64,000 bases of DNA from Adiantum capillus-veneris (GCA_014529385.2 CM043959.1:63251753-63315752), one strand, 5' to 3'; positions 12,099 through 24,300 are shown, counted from the first letter of the stretch. Notes: generated by a model not told the origin, from the sequence alone. Numbers and translations are program-made.

Positions 12099-12370
12099 GC
12101 CCTTCTCATATGCTTATGTATTTTGCACAATGTGCTTTTCATTCTACCAATACAATCAACTTTTGGCCTTTGTCTTTCATCAGTTGTGTTCCAATGTAAC
12201 AATTTTCCAGTGTTACTGCTCAGGATGGTACAATGCAGTTTTCCAATGCTACACTTATACAGTGCAATATAGTACCCAATTTGGTACTGTATAGTACCAA
12301 ATTTGGGACTGTATAGTACAATGCAGTTTTCCAATGTTACACTACAATTTTCCAATGTTACATTTCTACT
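12099..12370. repeat. Short repeats of TTTTCCAATGTTACA between gene relic and gypsy LTR
   Basis: After the TAG of the preceding frame, words such as TTTTCCAATGTTACA and ATAGTACCAAATTTGG recur several times up to 12370. No coding signal. It may be the 3' flank of the gene relic. Confidence 0.45.
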
Positions 12371-12779
12371 ATGTGATAGCAACTACATTGGTCGTAATTA
12401 GAGCAGTCACTGCAGTAACTCCATAAGCCTATAAATAGGAGCCGCTACATTGTATCCGGGTTTTTTGGATTTTTGGCTTACAGACTTTTTCTTCTAGACT
12501 TTTAGATTTTGGATTTCAACTCTGTAATCACTTACTCTTGTAATCAATCCTCAGACTTCATCTGAGCTTAAGCCTATTGTACACTGTACTGATTATCTTT
12601 GTACTACTGATCTGAATCTATAATACCATTTCAGTCTTCAAGTTTGTGTCTTCCATTTCAGTACACTATTCCAGTTCAGTTCTTTGTTTCAGTCCAATAC
12701 TTAATTCTAGTCCTCAATAACTGAACTCCCTAGATAATCAGTATCTGTGAACTCTAGCACTGGAATAGATGTCTGAAGA
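12371..12779 (+). repeat. 5' LTR of gypsy element G1
   Basis: Contains a TATA-like TATAAATAGG at about 12430, followed by CTCTGTAATCACTTACTC. The same sequence occurs as a reverse complement at about 21030-21240, beside the oppositely oriented element G2, which identifies it as the LTR of this family. The gag reading frame starts about 100 bases later (ATG at 12878). The exact LTR ends are not resolved: the 5' edge looks truncated or diverged and I could not define a TG...CA pair. Confidence 0.6.
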
Positions 12780-13960
12780 GGCAACCCCTCATTCCATTTT
12801 GGAGATCACGGTGGCTAGATTTGATTGCTCTTAGACTAGCGAGCTCTATCTCCCAGTTAGAATTCTTAGCTACAAACATGCCGCCTAGAGTCAGTCGTGG
12901 TCAAAAACCATCAACCTAGTTTTGCACCGATTTCACACGAGTCGACCCTATTCCAGAAGTGTCAGCAAGAGAGTTTGATATTGAGAGGGACCTCGAGAGT
13001 GAGACTAAGGCTCAGAGGAGCAGAGTAATGCTGAAGAGGCTAGAGACTCTTAGCATTCCGGTCACTCAAGGAGGAGGAGGGTTGAGTGTCAGGAACGCTG
13101 AATCAGAACTCAAGGTTCTAGGTCCACACACCAGACAGCTCAGGCCAAGGGTAGCAAAGGCAGTCCTCATAGTACAAGCAGGAAGACCAAGGTAGAGAGT
13201 GAGACTCAAACTGAAAAGGAGGTCACCGGGATGCCGACACTGGTCATTACAGGAAGTCCTCTAGACACAGTCACAGGCTACCAAGACCAGAGGAACGAGA
13301 GATGATACAGACATGCATGATTACACTGCTTCTTTAAAGATCTCTTTTCCAATTTTTGAAGGCCAGGAAAAAGATGATCTTGGTGTCCAAATTCAAGCCT
13401 TTGAGCAATATGCTGAATTAAATCATATTGATGACTGGGAAGAGTATTTTCCTCAAACACTAAAGGATGCCGCAAGAAAATGGTATTACCACTATCCATC
13501 TTGCTAGCTCAGGTCTTATAATAAACTCATCAAGGCTTTCAAGCTTGAGTTCTCAGACAACATAGGCGATAAAGACATTCTCTGTGAGGTGGACAAGATC
13601 AGACAAAGAAAATTGCTTGTAAGAAGCTATGAAGAAAAGATCAAAGAGTTGACCAGGCAGCTCTTCAAGAACCACCTTCTGAAAAAAGACTGCATGCATG
13701 GTTTCTACATGGATTTCACAGCAAAAAGTTGAGAGAGGAAGAGGTACCTGCACCCACAAATAAGTTTAATGACTTGGTGCAGAGAGCTCTGAAGCTGGAG
13801 CTACAAGCCAAGAAGGAGCAAAGCCATAAGAAGCAGAGGTCTAGCAGTAGCAGCTCTTCTACGATGAATTCCAACTCCAATGAGACTTCTAGCAGTTTTG
13901 ATAGTAGTTCAGACGAAAAGAGCAAGGACAAGGCTAAGAAAGGGTCTTGGTCCCGGTGGA
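12780..13960 (+). pseudogene. Gypsy G1 gag, duplicate unit 1
   Basis: Starts near ATG 12878 (MPPRVSRGQKP, stop soon after). It continues through SAREFDIERDLESE to the capsid-like part MHDYTASLKISFPIFEG, FEQYAELNHIDDWEEYFPQT and DAARKWYYHYPS, typical of plant Ty3/gypsy gag with its W-F/Y-Y core. It then has an LVRSYEEKIKELT-type helix and a Ser-rich, Lys-rich linker. Several stops and frame changes interrupt it. The whole unit recurs immediately downstream. Confidence 0.75.
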
Positions 13961-13964
13961 ATGG

Positions 13965-15145
13965 AAACCTCTCATTCCATTTGACGATCACTGTAGCTAG
14001 AGCTGATTGCTCTTAGATGAGCGAGCTCTGTCTCCGAGTTAGAATTCTTAGCTACAAACATGCTGCCCAGAGTCAGTCTTGGTCGAAAATTATCAACCCG
14101 GTTTTGCACTTATTCCACATGAGTCGACCCTATTCTAGAAGTCTCAGCAAGAGAGTCGGATATTGAGAGGGACCCCAAGAGTGAGATTGAGGCTCAGGAG
14201 GAGCAGAGTAATGCTGAAGAGACGAAAGACTCTCAGCATTCTAGTCACTCAAGGAGGAGGAGGGATAATCATGAGAAACGCCAAACAAGGACTCAGGGTT
14301 CTAAGTCCACACACAAGATAGCTGAGGCCATGGGTAGCAAAGGCAGTCGTCATAGTACAAGCAAGAACGCCAAGGTAGAGACTCCGACTGAAACTGAAAA
14401 GGAAGGTCACTGGGAGGCCGACACTGATCATTACAGGAAGTCATCCAGACGTAGTTAGGCTACCAAGACCAAAGAAACCAGAGATGATACAGACATGCAT
14501 GATTACACTACTTCTTTAAAGATCTCTTTTCCAATTTTCAAAGTCGAGAAAACGGATGATGCTGATGTCCACATTCAATCCTTTGAGAAATATGTCGAAT
14601 TAAAGCATATTGATGAAGATGGCTGGGGAGAGTATTTTCCTCAAACAGTGAAGGATGCGGCAAGAAAATTGTATTATAGCTATTCAGCTTCCTAGCTCAG
14701 GTCTTACAATAAGGTGATCAAGGCTTTCAGGCTTGAGTACTCAGACAACAGAGGCAATGAAGACATTCTCTCTGAGCTAGCCAAGATCAGGCAAGGAAAA
14801 TTGTTTGTAAGAAGCTATGTGGAAAAGATCAAAGAGTTGACGAGCCAGCTGAAAGAACCACCTTTAGAAAAAATATTGTGTGCATGGTTTTTGAATGGAT
14901 TTTGCAGGAAGAAGATGAGAGAGCAAGACGTACATGCAGCCACAAAAAAGTTTAATTAATGACTTGGTGCAAAGAGCTCCGAAGCTCGAGCAACAAACCA
15001 AGAAGGAGCGAAACCATAACAATCGGAGGTCTAGTAGTAGTAGCTCTTCTACGGAGAATTCCATCCCTAGTAAGACTTCCAGCAGTTCTGATAGTACTTC
15101 AGATGAAAAGAGCAAGGACAAGGCTCAAAAGGGTCTAGTTTCCAA
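13965..15145 (+). pseudogene. Gypsy G1 gag, duplicate unit 2
   Basis: A second copy of the preceding 1.18 kb, starting at the same phrase (CTCATTCCATTT and the leader before the gag ATG) and ending in the same Ser-rich linker plus SKDKAQK. The capsid part reads MHDYTTSLKISFPIFKVE, then DAARKLYYSYSAS and LFVRSYVEKIKELTSQLKEP. It is less interrupted than unit 1 over this stretch but still carries stops and a frame change near 14957. Sequence downstream (zinc-knuckle region) continues from this copy only. Confidence 0.75.
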
Positions 15146-16349
15146 AAAAATTACAAAATGGCCAGGCAGATTGCTAAAATCAGGTAGACCAGGATACAAG
15201 TCAAGAAGATGGAAACCTGGTGCTCCAAATGCAAATCCAAAGATCATGTTTCCAACAAATGCCCACACAGCATGTAGTCCAAAGGGTATGGCCATCTGTG
15301 GAATAATTGTTTGCATTCAAATCCATCATTTCAAGAAAGGTAAGGATCTGTCTCTAATTGCATTAACAAATGCCAAATCAGCTAAGGTAGAGACGACCAG
15401 TGGACCTAAAGAGGAAAATTCAGGTACCAGTGGGACTGGTACTGAGCGAGGCAGATATCAAGGGGGTACTGGCCAAAAGTGAAGTCTTAACTACTATAGT
15501 TGTGCGAAACATGGGCACTTTGCAGCTTAGTGCCCAGACGCACCCAGTACTGAGGCTACTGAGGCAAAAGCGCTAGTATTAGTTCCAGTAACGGGAAATC
15601 ACTCGGAGTAAAGGGGTGATTATTAAAGAACTTTCAAATTAGCCTGTGAAACCAGTCATTCCTGAAACCAGTAAATGGACTCAGAAGAGATAAGTCTCGA
15701 AGGCTAAGGGCAAAGAGAAGGTAGTTGATGAATGGCAAGAGCAGCGAGAACTATCAGCTAGGATCACAGAGGATCTAGCTAAGAAGCTACCAAAGCAGCC
15801 AGAGAGTTATGATGCTCGTGTTATTCAGAAGATACAAGCCCCGTCTTCTGAGAAAAGGTAGCCAAATCAGTCACGATCTGGAATCTCTGAGACCATGCTT
15901 TCTACGTTGCAAGGACCAGTGGATGATCTAGGGAATGTCAAATCATATCTGATTGCAATAGAAAACACTGAAGTGGGGAAGCACTGTGTCTTTCTCAGTG
16001 TCAGTCAAGGCACAACAGAGGATTGGCAATGTGAAGAAAGTCCTAATTCACTAAGTTCTGATGATAATTCTGATCAGGTGAGAGAAGAGATCTATGTCAA
16101 AATCTATGAACGAATTCAAAAATTGACGGTCAAATTAGATGATATCAATAAGACTTTACCTAAAGCAGCAAAGTCTATAGGACAACGGAGAAAAGCTGAA
16201 GCTGGTGCTAGAGCAGTTGATTTACACATTGTCAAAGATGATGAGGTGCCAATAATCCAGGTGGATTACAAGGTCAGGAAACAATTGGAGCCTCTATCCG
16301 ATGTTATACTGGATGGAGGGGCAGGTGTGAATATTCTAGGGGTACATCT
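15146..16349 (+). pseudogene. Gypsy G1 gag C-terminus, zinc-knuckle relic and protease start
   Basis: The first part is basic (PGRLLKSGRPGYKSRRWKPG). It is followed near 15487 by NYYSCAKHGHFAA-stop-CPD, a CX2CX4HX4C knuckle that has lost its first Cys and gained a stop. The frame 15895-16353 leads into the retropepsin-like active site DVILDGGAGVNILG near its end. The Asp-x-Gly core and the following I-L match gypsy proteases. The frame is cut at 16350 by the TTAA-flanked insertion, and the rest of the protease resumes at 17698. Confidence 0.7.
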
Positions 16350-16353
16350 TTAA

Positions 16354-17693
16354 CACTAGGTTGGTAATGGGACACTTTTATGTCGTGGGACACTTTTATG
16401 TCCTGTTAAGTGACCATTTTCCTTGAATTATGTCAAGAGTTTCAAAATGGATTTTGAGGTGCTATCTATCTAGAAAGTTGTCTCATGAGCTGAAAAAAAC
16501 TCGACATTTTTTTGGAATATCAATTCCATCTTTAACCTTGTCCTTGCACAACACTTCACAACCTAAACTGTGTGAAAAAACGGGTCCTGTTTTTGGCTTT
16601 TTTCAACTTTTTGCAACTATACCACTCTAGAATTCATGTTTGTGAAGTCTATAATGCTAGAGAACTATCTTTAGTAGTCCTCAACATGTGCCGATGCTTC
16701 TAGGGAGAAATAAATGTTAAAGTTGTAAGTTATGACCACATTACAAAAATTGTCAAATCCTGTTTTTTTAGCCAATTTTAGCTCCTCTATGATTTTTTTG
16801 GTGTCTTTCATGATATCCAAATGCAGTTTTGATTTTCTATGTCACATATTGTAACATAAAGCTAATATTCCTTGAGTTTTGGGGCACCTAATACCCTATT
16901 TTTCATAGTAGACAACGATGGTTAATTTTTTCAATTACAGAAGAAAATGAAACATTCTAGTATATCAATTATATCTTTTTCAATATTGTTAGTTTCTTGT
17001 GACAACTATGTGCATTTTGTAGGTAGTAACCATATCTAGTCATATGGATCAAATTTGGCTAGATATTGGATAGTTTCTATGGGATTCTACAACTCATAAT
17101 GTTGAACCCAGTTTTTTCATGTTTGCTGTATTTAGCACTTCATCTTTGTCCCCAAGATTCCCCTTGGTAAGAGATGTATTATTCTTTTGACATGCTCCAT
17201 GGCTCCTTATGAACCTAACGGACAATGGGGAACTAAGAAAACATGCATATATTATTTGTATTGAGCGTGGCTATAGAAACTTTGATGATAGGTTTGCAGA
17301 ATGGTAAAAATTCAACTTTTTTGTACCTATTTATTTTGGCAAAACAAAAAATAGTGAGTGAGAAGCAATTATATGTTCTGATCAACAACCCATTGAAGTT
17401 AACTAGGGAGTTTATCTCAAGTCCTACAAAAATCCCTAATCTCATTTTTATGCAACAAAACGTAAGAAATGACTGTTTTGATGAAAAAGTACTGGTCCAT
17501 CAACTTTGGAGGCTTGGTGTGACCAAAAGATGAGAAATTTTACAAGTTTCTTATTTTTTCCATGTGTAGTAGGCCTTGAACTATAACCTCATGAAAGGAT
17601 TTTACAAAATGAGTGGATCTACTATGGTTTTGGAGGTTTTTTTCAAAACCCTGAAAGGACACTTTTATGTCCTGTTAGGTTACCAACCTAGTG
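16354..17693. mobile_element. TTAA-flanked CACTAG-ended DNA transposon, copy 1 (1340 bp, non-autonomous)
   Basis: Begins CACTAGGTTGGTAA and ends with the exact reverse complement TTACCAACCTAGTG, and TTAA lies on both sides (16350-16353 and 17694-17697). Just inside both ends lies a repeated hairpin-like word, GGACACTTTTATGTCC. There is no transposase-like frame: the short ORFs inside have no family resemblance. It interrupts the protease of gypsy G1. The sister gypsy G2 has the uninterrupted sequence at 27710-27730. Shares sequence along its length with copy 2, in inverted orientation. Confidence 0.9.
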
Positions 17694-17697
17694 TTAA

Positions 17698-18457
17698 CAA
17701 AGGCTTGGTATCACTGATTTCAATTCAACACCCCTTAAGGTTGGAATGGCTGATCATAAAGTTACATTTAGGCAGCTGGTATGATAAAAAATATGCAGAT
17801 TAGGGTGGGTAAAGAGAAATTCAAAACCTTGTTTCTGGCAGTGGATATCCAAGGAGCATATGGTATGCTACTGGGATGACCATGGATTCAGACGGCACAG
17901 GCTATTCATGATTATGTGAATCAAACCATAACCATTCAGGGAACCATTAGGAGAATCTAGCTCCAAAAAAATAACACCAGAAACTAGAAGTAATCACTTC
18001 GACATAAGGAGCTTTGCCAAAAATATGGGGTTAAGATCTCGACAAGGCTCAAGCTGAGAAACGGAGAAAGAAATTTCCAAATCAGTTCATTGAACTGAAT
18101 CCTGGAGAGAGATAATTCAATTTACTGGTCAATCAGAGGAACCATCTGACTCCATAGAGGGATATTCAGATTCTAGTACAGGAGTGCACATTGAAGAGGT
18201 CACTAGAGTTTAGAATGAGAATCCAAAACTAACAGATCCATTCAGGGATTATGCTTTGGAGTCACTAGCCAAAAGGAAGGGAGGTGGCCTAAATTGGCTG
18301 CTCCGAGATGATCAAGAGATTGAAGAGTGGAATTTGGATTCTGAGGAAAGCCCTTGCTCAATCAAGGTGAATAAGAATCTGAACCTAGAAATGAAGGAAA
18401 AAGCCAGACTTATGTTCCAAAAAATACAAAGACGTATTTGCATGGGAACATACTGAT
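17698..18457 (+). pseudogene. Gypsy G1 protease C-terminus and linker to RT
   Basis: Continues the protease after the insertion: the translation in pieces gives words homologous to G2 (KVTFRQLV-like, then a stretch ending in WDDHG). The linker carries PEEPSDSIEGYSDSSTG-like text and LAKRKGGGLNWLLRDDQEIE. Stops and frame changes are frequent. There is no separate gene here. Confidence 0.65.
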
Positions 18458-19068
18458 TTGAAAGGTGTAAATCCTGAGGTTTTCCAACATAGAAAACCTA
18501 TAAATCCAGGTGCCATATCAGTATGTCTGCAGAGGTCTAGAATGAATCCAAACTATGGTAAGAAGGTCAAAGAGGAAATTGACAACCTTGTGAAAGGCGG
18601 ATTCATCACAGAAGTCACCAATAGTGATTGGCTATTCCCTATAGTGGTCGCACCAAAGAAGACTAGGAAACTCAGAGTGTGTGTGGACTACAAGAAATTG
18701 AATACTCAAACTATGAAAGATCCCTTTCCATTACCCTTCACCAATATGCTTCTTGATGAGATTGCAGGCCATGATATTTATAGTTTTATACATGGCTATA
18801 ATGGTTACAACCAACTAATGATTGCTCCTGAAGATAGGAGAGAAAACACTTTCATTAGTAAATGTGGTGTATTCATGTATTTAGTCATGCCATTTTTCTT
18901 TGCAATACTCCAACAACATTCCAGCGTTGCATGATGGAGATATTTAGTGAATTCTTGCATAGATTTCCAGCTATATCTATGGATGACTTCATTGTATTCT
19001 CAATCGAGGAGAAGCATCTATTGTTTTTGGAAATGTTTTTTCAGTGATGTAAGGAGAAGAGAATCTAC
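18458..19068 (+). pseudogene. Gypsy G1 reverse transcriptase
   Basis: MNPNYGKKVKEEIDNLVKGG and FITEVTNSDWLFPIVVAPKK match RT motifs 1-2. They are followed by LRVCVDYKKLNTQTMKDPFP (motif 2b/3), then IYSFIHGYNGYNQLMIAPED (motif A, with the catalytic Asp changed to His in FIHGYNGYNQ). After a frame change near 18895 comes RFPAISMDDFIVFS, where the YxDD box reads SMDD. The changed motif A and the frameshift mean the enzyme is inactive. The family is Ty3/gypsy, as the YDGYNQ-type motif and the order show. Confidence 0.85.
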
Positions 19069-19640
19069 TTGAATCCATTCAAGTTTGTCTTTCTGGTTTG
19101 GAAGGGACAATTACTTGGGCACATAGTGTCCAAAAAAGGAATAGAGATGGCCAATGATAAATTCGAGTGTGTTCGGCATGCTAAGACAGCCTGCATAGAG
19201 TCTCAATTGAGTTCATTCTTGGGGTATATAAATTTTTACAGAAGATTTTCTCACACGTTTGCTATAAAGGTGTTACCTCTATATGATCCAAGGAAGATTG
19301 ATCAGATGCATGGTGTTTCTCATGGAGTTTGAGTTTCTCATATTCCACAAGCCTGGTAAATCTCATTGTGGTGTTGATTTTCTTTCCAGAAGTAATCACG
19401 GCTACTCTGAAATCTCCTTGAGAAATGAGCCAGTAGATGCAGAGCTGTCTCTAGAGAGAGATGAGGAGAACTTAGACCCTGAATGGTATGATTTATATCA
19501 GTTCCTTTCAAGAGGAAAATTCCAAGACAATTGGACTCAGAATCAAAAGAAATCTCTGATAATTAAGAGTCTGAAGCTCACCATAATAAGAGGATTGCTC
19601 TATAGATTGGGCATAGATGGTGTCCTTTGAAGGTGTGTGC
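19069..19640 (+). pseudogene. Gypsy G1 RT thumb and internally deleted RNase H
   Basis: MNPFKFVFLVWKGQLLGHIV and LSSFLGYINFYRRFSHTFA are the end of the RT domain. At about 19290 the frame jumps to FEFLIFHKPGKSHCGVDFLS, the C-terminal end of a gypsy RNase H (the K-P-G-K...D-x-L-S-R block). Most of the RNase H domain is therefore missing. The tail RSNHGYSEISLRNEPVDAEL leads to the integrase. Confidence 0.75.
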
Positions 19641-20960
19641 CAATGGAAGGGAGGATGCAAGACATCTCTAAGCACACGATGGGGATTCTGGAGGACACTT
19701 ATCCACTGATATCACTTATAAGAATATTTTTCAAGCCGGATTATGGTGGCAAACCATGATAGTGGATGCCTGAAGTTTCTGCAAGACTTGTGATATATGT
19801 TAGAGAATGGACAAACCAACAACAATTGATATGACTCCCCTCACTCCAGTGTAGCCACTGGGAGTATTCATGAAATGGCGTTTGGACTTCATGGGATCAT
19901 TCAAGAAGGTCACTCCAAGGAAGAATTGATACATCTTGATGGCTACTTGTTATGTCACTAAATGGGTAGAAGCCAAGGCTCTTCCAGATAATACTGCCAA
20001 GTCCACTACTGTTTTTCTGTTTGAAAACATTATCTGCCACTATGGATGCCCCATTGAAATTGTGTCTAATCAAGGGACACATTTCATTAATGACACAATG
20101 GAAATTTTGATGGAGATGCTCTCAGTTAAGCACAAGAAATTTTCTCGTATTATCCCAGGTACAATGAGCAAGCAGAAAGTAGTAATAAAACCATCAAGAA
20201 TATTTTGACCAAGATTGTTCAGAAGGAGCCACAGCAGTGAGATATCAAGCTCCAGACTGCTTTATGGGCCTATAGAACAGCTTATAAAGTCACCACTGGA
20301 ATGACACCTTTCAGAATGATGTATGGTATTGTAGTTCCTATTGAATTTACATTTCCTAGTCACAGAATGGCAGTTGAATATGGATTAGATTTTAATCATA
20401 ATCTCAAACAAAGACTGGAGGAATTATTGCAGCTGGTTGAGTTATGACAAAGAGCCATGCTGGAATAGGAGATTGTTCAGCAACACAGAAAGCACTGGCA
20501 TGACAGAAGGAAAAAGGTTAGGGAGTTTCAGAAGTGTGACTTAGTTTTTCTATATCAGTCCAAACTGGGCCCGAAGAAACCGAATTTGAAGATAGCTTGG
20601 TCTGGTCCATTTGAAGTTGATTGGGTATTTTCAAATGCGCAGTGAGACAGAAAGACTTATCGGGATTATAGCTTCCAGGTGTTTATAATGTAGCCACGAT
20701 CAAGTTATATTATTCTAATGACAAGGAGACCTCTAGAGGTGATGATATTGGTATTCTAGGTATTGATGACTAGGGATTGTTAGATCCGGCTATTCTAAAT
20801 CTTTTCCATGTCAACCCAATATCAGAACCAGTAACGTCTCAATATGACAAACCAATGCCAGTGAAAGAGCCAGTGGATTTTCAAAATCAGTACCAGTTTC
20901 TATGGGGAAAAGGGCCAACTGGAATAAATGTGTTAACCCTTAAGGAGATTATTGAACAAA
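19641..20960 (+). pseudogene. Gypsy G1 integrase and C-terminal tail
   Basis: Recognisable parts: LDFMGSFKKVTPRKN (first catalytic Asp), MATCYVTKWVEAKALPDNTA, then EIVSNQGTHFINDTMEIL, where the second Asp is Asn. These are followed by WAYRTAYKVTTGMTPFRMMY and the C-terminal KIAWSGPFEVDWVFSN block common in gypsy integrases. A tail, QNQYQFLWGKGPTGINVLTL, follows before the sequence runs into the inverted LTR near 20960-21020. Many stops occur. It has no 3' LTR of its own orientation. Confidence 0.75.
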
Positions 20961-21350
20961 ATGGCCAATGCATGTGTGCCACGTCTCCATCAGTGCACAT
21001 AACTCTAGGAACAGTAAGTACTAGATTGATTACATGAGTAAGTGATTACAGAGTTGAAAGCCAATATCTTATGAAGCTAAAAGTATAGAAGCAAGAGGCT
21101 GCAAGCCAAAAGTAAAAAAAAGCCCCGGATATAGTGTAGTGGCTCCTATTTATAGGCTTACAGAGTTACTACACTAATTGTTGTAATTACTGCCAATGTA
21201 GCTGTTCCCGCTGGTCGACCTTCTAAGGAGCAGTTCCCGCTTGCTAGGACTGTCCTCCCCTTCTACATCCTTTCCTCTTTTCTTGAATTCTCAACCTAAA
21301 GGATTTGTTGTTTTTCTCAACCTAAAGGATTTGTTGTTGAGAAAACCAAC
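20960..21350 (-). repeat. 3' LTR region of gypsy element G2, inverted relative to G1
   Basis: The reverse complement reads GTAAGCCTATAAATAGGAGC and later CTCTGTAATCACTTACTCAT, matching 12420-12545. The left boundary with the tail of G1 is uncertain. G1 and G2 are therefore in tail-to-tail contact here. A duplicated phrase CTCAACCTAAAGGATTTGTT (about 21290-21345) sits on the interior side. Confidence 0.7.
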
Positions 21351-24300
21351 CTAGTTTTGTGAGTTGGCGGATGTTCCTCATGATAGTACTCTTTTGATAT
21401 TGCCAGCTTTATGCGGTACTTCATGCTTGTTGAGTTCTTCACACCCCTATAGTTGTAATTACAAGGGTACCCATCCAAGGAGATTCCATGTGCCTACTAG
21501 ATAGCTCGGAAAATCCACCATCTGATTCGGAGATGGAACTACCCACTATCCTTCCACTGAAATCACTTCCTCTTGCCCTTCTTCTTCTTTGGTGCCTCAA
21601 AAGTCCCAGTGCCAGCATTGCACGGGTGATTCACTAGTAGTAATAGGGGGATGATACTTGTGTGCATCAAATTTGCATTTTTAACCCCTATATATGGGAC
21701 CCTCCGATGTAAAATCTATCCATTTGGCCTTAGAGAGCCCCCCTATTGTACACTCACGTGATACCATACAGTAAACCTTAGTGAATACCCCGTGCAACAT
21801 TGTCCTTCTGAATAAGTCTATAAATGGCCTCCTGCTCAAGCTGAACCGGCCTTTTGTGGTTATCTAAAATTCATAAGAGGTGAGGGCATTGTAATTTTTG
21901 ATGTCGGGATCATATAAACTGTGTTTGCCTTTAGAGAGACGGCATCTGGACAATTTATGACAATGCAAGGCTATGTGAATCCATCCCTATGAGAGTGGCT
22001 AATTTGTCTTCATTCTGGCTTTGAAGAGAATCTCCACCATTTATCTGTATTGTTGTCCCACTCCTGGTTTGGCAGTGATATCCTTTTCAAAAATCTTGGA
22101 GGAATCCATAGTCAGTTAAAGTAACTCATTTGTGATCTTCGTTAATCCACGAAGCAGGACCTTCCACTTACCCATACAGAGATTGAACCTTTGAATTTCT
22201 CTATGTAAATCCATGAAAATGTCTTTTTTGAGGGCATCATTGACAAGTAATTGCTAGGTTTTCCATTCCATAGTGGCTTGCTCATACCAGTCACCAAGTT
22301 CATCTGTGGTACTGAAGTAAGTGAGCCGATCTACTGGTTTCTGATGTTGAGGATACAAGGCTGGGAAGAATCTTGGCAATTCTACCTCCTTGGTAGGTAA
22401 AGAATACAAGAGTACTAGAGAATCAAGCATAAAATCCAAAAAATTGAGAACAGTTTGGTTCTCCTACTGCATCATCTTCTTAGTAATTCGGACCAGCTGA
22501 AAGATTTTTTGGACAGCAGTTGCGTATTCTCCTACTAACATTTGGGTTCAGGGTCCTTTACTGCTGGTAGCTTGATCTTCAATGATGGCTTTCACCCTCT
22601 AATCCAAGACAACTCTGGCAATTTGCATCTAAAGCAAGAGTTCTTTTAATTGAATCCTGACCTCCTTCATACATTTGTATGTAGGTCTGTTTCCTAGAAG
22701 GAAATCCAATTCAATAGCTATGGAGTGAAGATCTGCAGTAGATTGTCTCTGCCTATGTGAATTGACTGTCATATCATCAAAAGTCAATGTCCACTTAGGT
22801 ACCCTTTCCAATAGTAGCTAAATACTGCTAGGATGAATAGGTAGGTGACATAGCTCTTGATCATGAAAAGTAGCCGACTTCTAGTGCTGAACCATCTCCC
22901 TGGCTCCTACATACAGCCTTTGGAAGTGTTCCAAATACAAAATAAGAGTGTCATCCTCAAGATACTGTCTAGTAATAGGATCTTGCTGATGCCTTAATCT
23001 CTTATTCAATGTGATGAGCTATAAAGAGTATTGCTCATCAGCTTCAAAAGATTCAGTCATAGCTTTGGCTTTTCCTCTGATGTCGGGAATGTGTCGTCAT
23101 TGGTGTACTGGAGGTTCTCTAGTGTTGCCCTTAGTGTGCTGGTCACTGCCTTGCTGCCTAACGATCATCCGACTGCTAGTCTTGCTGGTCCTGATAAGTA
23201 CCTGGATTTCCTTTGTTGGGTACATTGCCCCCAGTTGCAACTGATCCTCCAACTCTAGAGCCTGAGGGTGGAGGAGGAGGAGAATCATCATCATCATCAG
23301 GCTTGTCATCCCCTTCCTCCTCATGTTAATCTTCCTTCTCCGACTCCTCTTCAGTATCATCTTGCTTATGGATATGATCCATAATGGCCTGATTTACCAA
23401 GGGTGTATTATATTTAGTGATCTTATCTTGCAGATCACTCTGAATAGACTCAAGGAATGCCTTCAAATTATCCATTTTCAGGGCTACTTTTCCTTGTGAA
23501 TTCAGGACATTAGCAAGGTATCTCTATATGTATCTCTCTACAAGAAAATCCTTTAACACAGTGTGGGTGGTTAGCAGTTCTTTGAGATCTGCACGCTTCA
23601 TACAAAAGAGAGTTTGAAATTTGTCAGCATCTCTCAAAGCAGCTTCCTTCTCTTCATTTAGTCACCGATTTTTGGTTTCTAGATTCAGCATCTTTGTCTG
23701 CAGCTCCTTAATTGTTCGAGTTTACTGATTCTCAGTAATAGCATTCCTCAAACTGATCAATCATTTTCCCCTCACGTTCCTGAATCTGATATTGTCTGCT
23801 TCCCAATTCTTCTTTCAGCCTAGCTACTTCTTCATTGGAAACTGATACATCCATCATATGTCCTAAGGAATGGACGATAGTTTTCCATGATGATTGGATG
23901 GTCGTTGAGCAATCATCAACTACTGTAGGTGAATCAGATTCAGCTGGCTCATAAACAATGACTAGGGCCATATACGGTAATTTTGCAAAATCTAGTTCTT
24001 GAAGTACTAATCTGCTTTTGAGAGGGTTATTTTTCAACCGTTGCAACCGATCCTTCTTGACCACTGATAAAGTCAGTTCACTGAAAGAAGATTTGGTGAT
24101 CGACTGGCAAGAGCGTTGCACTTTTGTTTGCTAGTATCAACTGCCACCTGTTCAGTGCTTGTTATCCGTTCAAATGTTGCTTCTTGCTGGCTTTTTTCAC
24201 TGTTACTGACTATTATTTGAGTATGCTCTTTGGGCATTGTTGAAGTCTGGCCTTCAGAAGATTTTTTACTGGGCAGGGGAGGGACCTGACTCTAAAGTTT

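Noticed and set aside
16354-17693. Classifying the CACTAG elements as ordinary CACTA miniature elements
   Set aside because: With ends at CACTAG and CTAGTG the flanks are TAA and TTA, which is not a 3-bp direct duplication, while TTAA fits on both sides in two copies and with one change in the third. Kept as an alternative, not adopted.
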